Source of the DNA: Siderastrea radians
Taxonomy: Eukaryota; Cnidaria; Anthozoa; Scleractinia; Rhizangiidae
Length of the DNA: 64,000 nt
NCBI GenBank assembly: GCA_964017195.1
Contig: OZ024890.1
Coordinates: 49,591,593 to 49,655,592 of the forward strand
Reading direction: 5' to 3'
Below, piece by piece: positions 12,101 to 25,700 of this stretch. The translations under genes and the position numbers were made by a program. The stretch's first letter is position 1; the number at the start of each line of letters is the position of its first letter. Below the pieces are notes generated by a model. That model was not told the origin of the DNA, ran no database searches, and saw only the letters and a list, made by a program, of their open reading frames with translations.

Positions 12101-15100
12101 AAAGTTTTTCCTACCTGAAATCGTAGTAGGTAACATCCAAAAAATAGTTTGTCTTGTTTGCTGTTGTGTTAGTCACTGGAGCTGAAACATCAAAAGCGAA
12201 ACAAAAATAAAACTTGATTTAGTCAGAAACTAATGTTAACGCATTGCGCATCTTCTGCATTAATCAGAAAAAATGTTACGCGAAGAGAGCAAATGGAATT
12301 GATTATAATAAAGTCCGACCACGTGGCCATTCTGGTGGATTTTCTGCCTTCAATATACTTATTCATCATTACTCGTTACTCTTGATTTACTCATTCACAG
12401 TGGAGTATTATGTTTTGTTCGTCTGCCGCTGGTTTTGATAAATTGTAGACGTATTTTGCCAAGGACCTCCAACCAGTAACCCTCAACTATGAACAACGTA
12501 CAACATTAGGTTAAGTTAACGTTCAGACCACTAAACCAGCACCGCTTAGTTCAGGAATTGCACTGTTAAGGGAATTTTTTATTGTGTTTGTCAGTTTCGT
12601 TCATCACTTTAGCTTATAATAATTACCAAGACCAGCAATTATTTAATTGGGTAAATTCTAGCTTCATTCTGTACCTTTGCCCTCTACAGTGGTAACTGAC
12701 GTTTTCTCGCTTTTTGGTGTCGTCCTAGTCCACAGCTTCCCTAGGGGCCCCCCTCCGAGGTACGTTCCATTGTGAGCTGATACTGTCATGGTCACGTGAC
12801 ACGTATAGTCGGTCCCAGCGCGCACACCGTCCGCATTCGTAAACAGGAGGAACTCTTTCGTTGAAGTACCAGATAAAGTCGGAGCGTCGTCGCTTAAACA
12901 CGTGACTGAGTACTTCACGCTTTTAATCTACAAAATGAAAATAAAAAAAATTGAGTGAGAATTCCCTGGCTCAACTGATTGTGGTTTTCCTTCCATTGGT
13001 CAAACTTGATCTACGTAAATAAATTCTTACTTTCAAGTTTGTGGATCAGTGTTGTAGAGTGTGACCTTTCAAACGAAACCTGTTGAGCAGTATTTTCACT
13101 GTCTTTCACGTAACTGTACCCTTTGAGCGTATAGGTGAAACACTATGAACCAATTATTTAAACGAATGCTTTGTTAGAACTGGTTAGGTGTATTCAAATA
13201 GTTATTAATCCACACATAAGCAGGCGGGTCTAAGTTCCCAGTTGGCTTTTTAGCCTGTGTTACATGCCTTCGAAATGTTATTGACGCGACCTCGGTCTGG
13301 TTGACCCAGTTTAATTTCAACTTAAGCCACGTTTTTAAAACCGTTTCTAAGCTTTTCCTTTGAATAATCGGCCAAGCAGTCCTAGAATGTTTTGTTCTGC
13401 TAACCTAGTTGCCTTAAAACTTTTTGCTCATTCTGGCCACGAGTATGCCTTTGTGTTATGTATTCCAAGCCCCGAAGAATGAGCAGCTGTTGAAGTAAAG
13501 TAGTTCGAGGGTAAAAAGTTTGTAATAAACTGTTGAACTACGTTGGCAGGTCGGAAAATTTAATTTAGTACCGTTTTCACATCAGGAAATAATCGTAGAT
13601 TTCTCTAAAGGAGGGCCAGCATATGAAATGGAATAATTCAATTTACCTTGACCGCATCCCAGGTGCTGAGAGTTGTTGTGTTCTTTGTGAAGTTAATGAA
13701 CGAGTGGAGCTCATGAGGTCTCTCCCACGTGACCAACAGCTGGTAATCACCAGGAGCTGTTGCCGATACATTGGCAGGGTCTGAAAAATAATTAATAACA
13801 CATAATTATTAAAAAGCAAGCAATGTAATTATAGTGTGTCTGGATAGGGTATAATTTGGTGATGGCAGTGAGTCAAATGAGTACAAGTACATAGTTATGT
13901 AAACGAGGGTTATACAGATCAGCCTTGCTGCTTTGTTTGTCAATGAAGAAAATGGCCGTCGTAATTATGAACTCCATCTATATGTTAGTCGCTCCAAAGT
14001 CCAAGGTCTTAACTTACCATTTTAAACCTATCACGTTGAACTTGTTCCTGGTGCGCTTTTAGAGGCGTGGTGGGACAGTGGTTAGCTTTGGACTTTTGAT
14101 CGGAAAATTCGAAGAATCGGTGGTCTGGGGCTAAGTTAGTCTACACTGCCGAGTGGTTTTGTCAGACAAGTAACTTTACACCAGTTTTTATCTCTCTACT
14201 CAAGTGTATAAACGAGTGCCAGCCCCCCCCCCCCCAAAAATGGAGGTAATCATGTGATGGACTGGCATCCTATCAAGGGAGAGTAGTAATAGTAATACTC
14301 TCAGTTACTCCACGCTACGGAAACGGCGGCCGTGCGGTCTTGTTACGGTCCATATTCGACTTAACTCACCTACAGGTGGGGCTAATTTTCTTTTTACACT
14401 CACTTCAAGATGGCGGCCGATTAACGTTTTTAGCAGAGGAAAAGAAAACAACTCTTTAAACAAACAGCACAAACCATAAAAGAGCGCTTAACTTTAAATG
14501 TTTGATGCTTTATGAAAATGAAAACGAAATAGGTTGTTGTCCGCCATCTTGAAGTGGGCATTGAAAGAAAATTAGCCCGGTGAGTTTGCTCTATTAACTG
14601 AGCTGTGAGGCTCAAGATGTTGTAAAGTGAATTGAATGAGAACCGCAGGATCTTATGACTTCACACATGCGGTTAAGAAGTATAACTTTAATCTTACTGC
14701 AGAGAAATCTTTGACGGTATATCTTCTCGTAAGATCCTCCGGGGAAGAATCTAACTCCTGCTACTTGTGAAGGTGTGCGGCAGACTGCGGCTCGTTGCCA
14801 ATGTAAGGCTTTTATTACAGCAACAACAGAGTTGTATACATTACAGTCACAGGCGAATTGGTTTGTTCCTGCAAGATTACTGCAAAAGGAAATAACCGAG
14901 TTAAAACTAGAGTCAAAACTTGAGGACAAAACAGGGGCACTCAGCGGTTCATTTCGGGGAATATCTGTACAGCGAGGCGTAAATCGCCTGAGATATTCGA
15001 ATCTAGTTTCAGTAAAAACTAGAGATTTCTTTTACGAAACATCACCTCAGACTTTCGCATTAAGGGGATTGATTAATTCCTATTGTTTTCGGAGGGACAA

Positions 15101-16705
15101 ATATGTCTTTTAGAGTGTAAAATAAGTTCAGCTAGCATTTTCGGAGAGCTTTCAGCAGCTCGGAAATTCGGCGGATAAGATTCTGTTTCCGAAAATTTTC
15201 TGCGGCCTAAATTTCCAGCTAAAAACTCCGAACAGATCAACCGGTGTTAGCTGGCTGACACAAACATGGCTTTAAAAGGCTCTGAAACATTCTAAGAAAG
15301 TAGAATGTGATATTTAAAGTATTTTGCTAAACTCTTCTCGTTGGTTGCCCCTGACAAAACCCTTGGAAGTGTGACCAATTCTTTCTCAGAGTGGTCACTT
15401 TAGTAATGGTGGTAAAAGTAATTTTTGCCATCTGGAAAGGTCGATATACCATCGGTATCCTGGAGAGGCGAATATTTACAGTGGTACACAGTGTGCCGTT
15501 ACCATTTGCAGAAGTTTTCGGTTAATTTTCCGACACATTTCTGGCATTTTTTAGGCCTTTTTGATGGTGTCTTTACCAACTGACCAATAAAATCCAAGAA
15601 TTCTGAGAGGAGACCTTGCAAACAAGAAACTTGAAACGTAACATCTTCGCCTCTCACAGTACTTTCTTTTAGTTGGCTAGTTGACAAGTTTGCATTATTG
15701 GCATTGGTACGGCGCATAGATATGGACACGTAATCGCATCGCGAGGATGGCGTATACAGCACATGTCCATGGTGTTGCATATACAGCGTAACGGTCGGTA
15801 GAATGAAGGCTCGTAAGGCAAACAAATAATAAAACACCCATGCCCAAACACAGAGAACGTGCAGACGTGTAGGAAAAATAAAACACAATAGAAAATTTAG
15901 CAGACAGTTAAGCCCTGGCCAAACGGAGTCGAAAGTCAACGAAAGTTAGGAAATGTGAACTTGCGAACAAAAACTTGCGATGGGTGGCCAAACGGATCAC
16001 AAGTAGACGCAAGTTCAACGCAAGTAGCAAGAAAGCCCTTTTCAGTGCAACCTTGCACGCGTGCCCGTACAAACAATACTGAGACCAACTTGCATCGACC
16101 TGCCTTGCGTGGCCAAACAGTGAAAATCGCAAGCCATCGCAAGTACGCGCAAGTCATGGCCAAACTGAGTCGCAAGTACGGTAGTTAATGCAAGTTTTCA
16201 ACTTGCGATATCTTTAAAACCACCAATTTACGACGTGCTACAAGTGGTTTACTATATCACAGGACTAAGGACGTAAATCGACTGCTAAATATTTTTTTGT
16301 AACTTTACAACACTACCAAAGGTTAGTCTAGCCAAGGTTGATGGTGTAAACTAATGGCTGTGAGTCAGGTAAGATAACCAAGGAAGACACCACCTCCTGG
16401 CTTAAAAGACCTCCTGACGCTTTCCTAGCAAAATATTACTTTCATATAATGCATTCCTCCAGTCGAGTAACTACGAACAATTAGAGATTGTATACTTACA
16501 GCTCTTTGAGATTAGGAAGCTTGCTAAAGCAGTCCTTGCCGAGATTTTCTATTTTATTGTATTGAAGCCACCTTAAAAAAAGAAGGAAACCAAAGTAAAT
16601 ATAAGGCAACCAGAAATTAAAAGCATAGTCACAGTCATGATCGTCGTCATCATCGTCAACGTCGTCGTCATCGTTATCATCGTCATTATCGTCGTCGTCA
16701 ACATT

Positions 16706-16747
<42 letters not shown>

Positions 16748-19700
16748 GTCGTGGTCGTCGTGGTCGTCGTCGTCATCATCATCATCATCGTCATCATCGT
16801 CATCACCGTAATCATCGTCATCATCATGGTTATCACTGAGACTTACAGGGCACGAAGAAGCTTGAGTTCAGGAAATGTTGGCAAAAATACAATCTGGTTC
16901 CCGTGTAAGTACCTGCAGTGGACAAAAGACGTAAGTACAGAAAGCACTTAATATTTCATCGGCTATCATCCGGGTGAACGAGCAGAGCAACACAACGATG
17001 GAAACAAAAACTAAACTGGATATGCAATTTATCGAGACAATAATATACCTGACGTACTGAATCTGTATTTATAACATAGACCTGCTAAATAGCTGGTGAG
17101 TGTTCTGACATTTCTCCTGTCAACTTTCCTTTCCAGGGAATCCTTGTTTTGGAGTCAGAATGAGCACTTTTATCATACTTTTACTTGTTGTCTATGATCT
17201 TGTAGCACAATACTTACAAACGATCCATCTTGTCCAATCCATTGAAAGCTCCGGGCTCAATGACACTGATCTTATTCTTATGCAATTCTCTGTTAGGGGA
17301 AAGAAAAGAAAATGCTGGAGTAACGTTGAAAGAAATACTGGAGAAAGGTTGAAAACAAGGAACGAAAGTAAACACACAGAACAGCGCAGGGCTTTGTTTA
17401 CCATCATTCGGCCTAGACACTTAAACAATCTCCAACCTATTTCAGCTTCCTACAGTGCAGCAAAATTTGGGACATAGACTCATCAGTTTGGTAACAAGAT
17501 TCCATTCCGGTTATAGTTATACCCTTCCTAGAGATAAACTTTGTACATGTCCTTAAGAGGCATATTTTTAGTAACAGTTCTCAAACACAATATTTTGTGA
17601 TTGCGAACAAAAAAGCCCTTAATGCTTATCAAAATCCCATCACCTCACAAAGCCCAGATTGGACTTAGTAGCTTCCTTCAGCCTAATCTTCTTCCTTGAA
17701 AGTAGCCTTCATTCCGAAATTTAAGAAACGTACTCGCGCTTGCAATTATCAACTCATCATTAAGAGAGAACGAAAGACCAAAGAAACAAAACATGTTAGT
17801 GCACTTAAAACATGTTGGTCATCACAAATAAATGACAGTCTTTTCAATTCTTGAAGTTTGGTTTCTTGTCATTAAACATGGTCATTCTTTGTATCCTTTC
17901 TTTCACTGGTGTTTCCTTTACATTGGCTTACACTGGCAATAAACTGCATTATCAAATGAATTTTCAAAAAATATATATGCCAAACTTACAATGCGTTAAG
18001 GTTTTTCAGCTTGCTAAATAAATTAGCACCCAAGGAGGTGATGTGATTATTTTGCAGGTACCTGTAAATAGACGAAAAAACATGTTCCGATACTTATTTC
18101 TTTTCAAAAAGAAATAAATATGAAAAATCTTTACATACTATAATGTTAAGAAACATTTATCACATCTTACAATTCCCTGAGATTGGGAAAAGAATCTAGC
18201 CATCCACTGGGAATCGATGGAATCTCATTATTTTGCAGTTCTCTGTAAATAAACGAGTCAAAGTTAGTAATAACGGGACTTAGAGTAAATTCTCTATAAA
18301 ACTGGCATGTTTGGAGCAATTTCCAGTTTCGCCTTGGAGGAATTCAAAGATAAAGTTGAGTACTGAAGCAATTCAAGAACTAAGGCAATGTGTGCATCTT
18401 AATTAGCTTTTAGAGGCACATCATAAGCCGTTCATGTAAATTGGTGTTAACTTCTGAGTCTGTGGATGAAATTGGGAGATGCAAACATTCAATCAAAGTT
18501 CTTTAACGCCGCTTTCCATGACTGAAAGGCTCTTAGCCTGTTCCATTTGCCATATCGTGGGGAGCGTATGAGCCGCGGCAGAAGTGGCAGCCTTCCCACG
18601 TAATGGAGTGGGGTAGCGTACTCAATAGCGATTCATCAAAGGAGCTTCTGCCCCAATGTTCATACTGTTACCCTATCATAAGTTGTACCAAAGAATTGCA
18701 ATAATTTTTATACCTTAAAGAAAATTGGCCAAGAACGGTGGATCATCTCGGGCTTTAAGCTCCAAGTTTTCTGAAAATTTTTGCGTTGTAATCTCCGTCT
18801 AAGTTTTGCAACTCTTTTGCGCACCTAGATCAGTAGCTGCTCTATCCTTTCAGTTTGAAGTGTGAATTTCGCCAACCCTTCCATATACTAATTTAATAAA
18901 TTTCAGTACCCTCTCGTAAACGTCAATACCAAACAAGGCATTCCTTTCTGTCGTAGCTTTCCCATTCAGTCCACTAAAAGGAGTACCCTCAGGGGCCCTC
19001 TCTTCCTATTAATGGTCTTTTTCTTTTTTCTTCGCTCGCTGCCTTTTTTTGGGCGCTTTTTGTCGTTAGCGCTTCACAGTTTCAACGCCTGGATACGGAC
19101 ATACAGTTTATTTAACACGATATTTTCAGCAAGAAGCTTGGAAAGTTTATCCATGCAGTTTTGAGCTTGACTGCTGGTTACTGTGCTGGTTTAAAGAGTT
19201 GTACCTTAAAGAGTTAGCGTGAAAATTAATAATAGACAAAATCGACTGCCTTCGAAATTTACCTGGTACATTTCATACTTTTATAATTTAATACATCCAA
19301 CTTAAGTGCTCCTGCCGCAAATCCACAGAAAAGTGATTTATTCCCTCAAAACATTAAGGTGGTAAAGCTTAGAAAGAAAAGTAAAACCTCTGTTTACTGA
19401 TCTTTCATGATCTTTCGAGTTTTCAAATTACGTAATGAAATCCTTTCTTACAATATCCGTGGATTTTGATTCTCCAGAGCCTTGGAAGGAAATAAAACCA
19501 GCTTGTTGTCCCGAAGTAGACTGTAAAAAGGAAAACAAAGCCTTAGTTTAAATTACACATGTACAACTACATGTAATAGCTACACTAGTTGTAAAAACCT
19601 TTTTTTAACACATGTACAACGACGTAATAGCTACACTAGTTGTACAAACATTTTTTTTGACAAGAACTTCTTTCATAAGAACGTTGAGACTGAGAAAGGT

Positions 19701-22700
19701 CAAGATTTAAAGAATATACTGAGAAGGTAGCTTAAACCTGACATTCGTTTACATAACTATATTTTCCTCGTCAGTTTTAATAATAAGAAACACATAAATA
19801 ACATTTTATGTAACAGTTAACGTTCTTCGTGGGAAAGAATTCGGTAACATGTGTGTACACTATATTGCAACTTTTAACTTCATTTTACAATGCATGTAGC
19901 TTGATATTGGCAACAAAGCTGTTTGATCATTGGTTTTGGGGGTGATCCACTGCAAAACGCTTTCTCTCAGTTGCAGAAAATAAGAACGCTTCATCCTCAA
20001 ATAATGAAACAAATTCAAAACAAACAGCCTGGCCCAAAAAAGGACCTTCTTATATTTAAGTGTATATATATTTATAATATCAAGACGCGTTATATGTTCG
20101 TTTTCTACACATCCCAAATGTGTTATACTTTTGTTCTAATAATTAAACATTTTAGAAAAGACGTACAGCTACAAACGCTTTATTTAGCGATTGATAACTA
20201 CACGTGAGAATTGCCAGGGTATTACTAACAAAAGGCTAAGCTTTATTGCAGCAACGAATTTTTGCGATTTTCACAGAGGTTTCGCAGCTTGCGAAAATTA
20301 GTTGCCGCAGCACGTTTTGTGCGATATCCTATCGCATAAAATTTGGAAGAAGAAACAGTCTTTGCGCTGTGATCGTGCACTCTTATTATACTCCTTCTAT
20401 CTTGACAATAAAACATAGGTAAGGCAGAACGGTATTATATAATGAGAATATCATTCAATAAACACATTCTTATTTTTCTCTATCTCTTTTTTCTTCAAGC
20501 GCTAAAATATGCTTTTCTGCTCAGGGAAATTTTTGCCAAATCGCAGCAAAATTCTCAACATACTCGCGAAACACACCATTTTCAAAGTAAGGTATTGTAA
20601 ACTCTTACATCTTTCCACTGATTGTCACTCCTTTTAGCGAGTCAGCGTGGAGACTTTGGATTTCGTTGAAAGCGAAATTCCTAAAGAAAAATGAAGTGAC
20701 TTGAGCTGTTTTAAGCGTTTCGATAAACCGCGACACGTACCGTTACTTACATTTTTCAAACACAATCAAAGTACAATCAAATTGAGTCTAGAACATGCTG
20801 CCGTCTCTTGCTAAAACTTCTCTCTAAAACGGCTTAACCACTAGAAGCCTACTAGTCTAATAAGGAATTTAACATTCAGCTTTGCAATCCCTAAAACACA
20901 CTAAAGAAGAGATCTTACTAAAGGGATGCTTGTAAAGGGAGGTATTAAAAGATTGCTCAACAGAAAAATAAATAAGGGGAGTTAAATAATAAAATTGTCT
21001 CTGGTTTGTTATTTTGCGCGTACTGATGCATGGTCCCATAATGTCTCTGCATTCTGGACATGACGCATGACGGGAAGGACAGTAAAAAGATTAGCCCTTC
21101 AACTCCCAAGGATATCCCTTGAATCACTCCATTTGGTCTAAAATTCTTAGGGTAACCATCTCAATGAAAACTCTTTAACCATTCTTTATGGTTGTGTTGC
21201 TTGTCTTGGAAAAAAAAAACGATTTGTGAAAACAAAACTTTTGAATTTTGGCTAGGTTCGATGTTGGCCGATTTTAAAGAAGAAAAAAGGTTAACCTGCC
21301 TAATACTTACAGCTGTCCTCGTATGATGGAGCCACTATCCCCAAACATCTTGACAGTAATTGCCTGAATGGCATTATTATCAAGTCTCCTAAAAAGCAAT
21401 AAAAAGTATCCATGCTTCTCAGTAGCTTAATGCACAAACGTTCTTTAGGCTTGTGCCAAACCTGTTCATAACAAAGAAGTTTACTTTGTTGCCCTAACTT
21501 CCCGGTAACCTTAACCCTAAAGCTAAAGTCAAACCCAACCCCAACCCCAACCCTAACCTTAAAACTTTTTAATACTTAGGAGTAATCCAAGGTTAAAACT
21601 AAAAATGCATGTAGAACAGGTTGCCCAGTTAGCCCGAGTTATAAAATAAGAACATCATGATGTCAACTTTTCTTAAACACATCTAGTTCTTAACTTGACT
21701 GATTCTTACAGATGTCTTGTGTTAATCCTCAAAAATGCATTCTCCTCAATTACTTGAATCTTGTTGTCGAGTATTTCACTAAAAAAATTAAAATGAGGTA
21801 AGTTAAGCAAAGACAAGCATAGGCAGTATTCCTTTTCCGAACGAAACTACTAAAAATACTTATCCAAGCAAAACTACTAAAATACTTACATATCGTTAGA
21901 AACATGGACGTCTCTAAACGACTCAGAGGCGATCTTTTTCAGCTCCAAGAATCTAAGGTCACTGATTAGAGTAAAAGAAGTGAAAGAAAGAGTAAGATTG
22001 AGGAAAAATTTATTAAAGGAAGCTTTATGTGATATTATGTGATGAGCTGCAAAATATCTTACGATGCATGATCTGTAAATACTCACATGTGACACGCTCT
22101 GACATTGTCAAAGGCACCCGTGTCAATACTCTTCAGCAAATTTTTCTTTGCGACTTGTCCACCAAATTGACTTAAGAGAAAAGAAATGCAGAGTTACTAT
22201 TAAAAATGATGGAGAATAACCCAAATTAAGTTTATGGGGGGTAGTTTACAATGCCGGTAGTTTTCTTATGGGTACTGTTAATATTTGAATGTTAAATTAC
22301 ATCATTACAAGGGTAATACTACGAGTCCATCCTGAGAAATTAAGAAAGCGCCAGCGTGTCCTAACCCCTCCCCTGCCCTCAAAACCACCATACACACCAC
22401 AAATTAACTTATTTCATTTCGTAAGGATTTTACAAACGATTTCATTGCTCAGTAGCACGAGATAAGGAGATAAGAATTCTTTATTTTATCGTTCGCGTTT
22501 TTTGATTGGCCAAACGACGATCTTGTCATGATTCGTACGCTGATTGTTTCTGCTCGATATATGACTAAAATAACACAATGAGCTAAAATAAATTACACCG
22601 AAAAAGTGATTTTTGTGTTCACTTTTTGGTAGTTGATGCGCATGAGCTTTGTTCAATTGCTGCGCTTGTCTGTACACTACGTTTTTCTCGTTTCTCGGCA

Positions 22701-25700
22701 TCGGCCATTTCTTTGGCGAGATGGGCAACCCTTGCCTAGCAAAAAAGTAGATCAAGAAGAATGGTGTGAGCGCGTGTTTCATAATGTAGCCTATGTGAAC
22801 TCAAATACTGACTTACAGTGTACAAGCTCGACCATCAAATCCTTTAAAAGCACCATTGTCGATGGACACTATTTCATTATCGTAAAACTTCCTTCAGAAA
22901 CATAATGATAGAGAAAAAGGTATTAAATGTTTGTGTATTTTTCTTTACATACATGAGTGACTTGCGATGGAACTTATTGCTTTCATAATATTGTGTACCT
23001 TAAGAGTATTTGATCTCGGCTTAACGCCAACCCTCTGAGGTAGTCATAATTCGAGATGAAAATTTTAAAAATATTTGGAAAGGCCACTACCCATTATAAT
23101 CTGCATCTTATAACACAGAAATAACACAAACAAACAAACAAACAAACAAACAAACAAACAAACAAACAAGCAAACAAACGGAAATTGCCTTTAAGTTGAT
23201 ACTTTCGATTCGCAAATGATATTGTTAATAAATCATCGGCAATAGACTTTAACGGGAGCGAACTAAAAGATTCGACATCTACATGTAATGACATTAATTT
23301 TGTTGCTTTAAAGTTATCTTATACCTTCACGTCAAGAAAAGAGAAGCGCTTACCATATCGTTCCTTTGTCATAAGCTCCGCATCCACCTGATACACATCT
23401 CACGTCAACAAAAGTTCCGTTAGCGATGGATGTTATTCTATTGTTAGAAAAGTCTCTGCAAACAAAACGAGAGACACTTTCAATACAAAGACACCATAGG
23501 ATATTAGCAGAGTTAGAATACTGTTTATGTAGCAGTAGCCCTGTTATGTCAGTTGGTTTCATACAGCTAAGTACGTCTCTTTTTCACGGGAAATTGAGGT
23601 GTATGAAAAAGCTTCAATCTATATATATGTATTTATGAATATTTTTATGTGTATGTATGTATGTATGTATGTATGTATGTATGTATGTATGTATGTATGT
23701 ATGTATGTATGTATGTATGTATGTATGTATGTATGTATGTATGTATGTATGTCTGTATGTATGTATGTATGTTATGTATGACCCCATGGTAGACTGGTTG
23801 CAGGGCAGGAATGCCGTTCACGATAGCTAGGCGAAGGATAGCTTAGCAAGGAAAATCTGTGGATAATGTTGGCTTTGTATTCAATTCACAGAGCTTCTAA
23901 CAGCCATGAGGAAATTCATTGTAGTATTTGCTCACTTTCTAGCACTCAGACATGCTGTTGCTAAATTTCTACATCCTACTTTAAGTCACAGTTAATAATG
24001 TCTCATTGTCAAAGATGTAATCTGGGCTTTCCTTTCTCAGTTTGTTTGCGTTCTCTCCTGTCAAATAAGGAGTGCTGATAGCTGAGGAGGAGTTAGGAAA
24101 AAATACCTCATGAAAAACGGAACCGAAGGACGGTTAGAGCCGGAGAATAACGTTTAAGGCAGTCGGAGAGGAATAGGTTCCCCAGAATAGCAAAAAATAC
24201 TTACATGTTGTTCATTTGTTTGTTGTTGAAGTCGCCACCGTTTGGAAGAGACGTAAGCTGGTTATACTGCAGTTTCCTAGTTAAATTATGCAAATGAGAC
24301 AGTTTACCCCACGCTGACGTTGAACGATTATAACGATTATGCAAGCACAGTCCACCAAACTTTATTTCACTAACTTTTACATTTTTATAGCATTTGAGTG
24401 TTCTTTTATTGCTTTATATCACTTTTTGGCTAATTTTAACGGTCTAGCAGGGTTTTGGAAAAAGCCAGAAATACAAGATGGCCGAAATTTTGAATCATGA
24501 TGCAATTCCCACTTCAAGTGATGTCATCAAGTCCTGTTGCGGAGCTCAAAGAAACATTTTTTAAAACGTATTAAGTGACTTCAACCCCACCCCGACCCCC
24601 ACTTCCCGGCCCAGGAACGCAAAAAAAGCCCAGGCTGAATAGGGTTTATTTAGCTACACAAATATTGTAATGATGTAAAATGTATGTGACCACACCAAAA
24701 GATTTACATACATACATTTTATTATACCTCATCCAATAACAGGGCTTTTCAGAAGTATAAATTATACAAAAATGAGAAATAAATAAATATAAAATATATA
24801 AAATGGAAGGTAAAATAATAGTAAGGATACAAATAATTCTAAACATGAAATAGCTTAAAATATAAAAATTCTAATTATCAAGAAATTCGTTTAGAAGCTT
24901 TCTTCGCATTGCAAACTTAAAAAGTGTTAACATTTTTACAAAATTTAAGTCTATCGCTTCGGTCGTTCCAAAGCTTGACTGCTTGGTAATAAAAAGAGCG
25001 CTGACCTGCGGTTGTTTTAAGAGGCGGAATATCTAATAACTAGGATAGCTATCTAATAACTAGGAGGCGGAATATCTAATAATATAAGAGAGAGCGGCTC
25101 GCTATCAGATTTTAAGACTTGTATAAGCACATACCTTTTTAACAAATTCTATAATTAGACTATTGGTTAGTCAGTTAATTAGTTATTCAGATAGTTTAGC
25201 TAGTCAGTTAGTTAGTTACTTAGTTAATTAGTTAAGTTAGTTAGTTAATTAGTTAGTTAGTTTCATTTAAAGGTTTTAATGATTCTTAGTTTTTCATTTT
25301 TACAGCTTAGTTATTTTATTAGTTAGTTTATTTTTCTCATGTTTCAGATATTTTTACGTTTTTATCAATTTTATTGGTGAAATTTTTAAAATTATTGTAA
25401 AGCGCTATTGGATAGCACTAGGAATAGCGCTCTATAAATTCATCATTATTATTATTATTATTATTATTATTAATAACTGAGAACTCCTAGTTTGACGGCC
25501 TGAATTGCTAAATCGTTTGACAAACCTAATCGCTAAATAACCTGGGGCCATTCCATTCATACACCTAAAAACTAGAATAGCTTTCCTAAGATATAACTGC
25601 TTTTTAATTGGTAACCACTTAAGTTCCTTTAATAAAGGTGTGATGTGATCGTACTTCTTGGCTCCAGAAACAATCCTACAAGCAAAGTTCTGCACGGCCT

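Noticed and set aside
15499..15939. 146-residue minus-strand frame near a repeat-rich element
   Set aside because: No family recognised, overlaps other open frames and the GGCCAAAC repeat; its hydrophobic start is not convincing as a gene.
16573..16951. Open frames of Met/Thr and Ile/Val runs on both strands
   Set aside because: They are translations of the (ATC/GTC)n microsatellite beside an LRR exon.
21525..21560. Telomere-like CCAACCCCAACCCTAACC stretch
   Set aside because: Only a few imperfect units within an intron; not a telomere or a clear interstitial array.
23599..23781. Open frame rich in MYVC repeats
   Set aside because: Translation of the (GTAT)n microsatellite.
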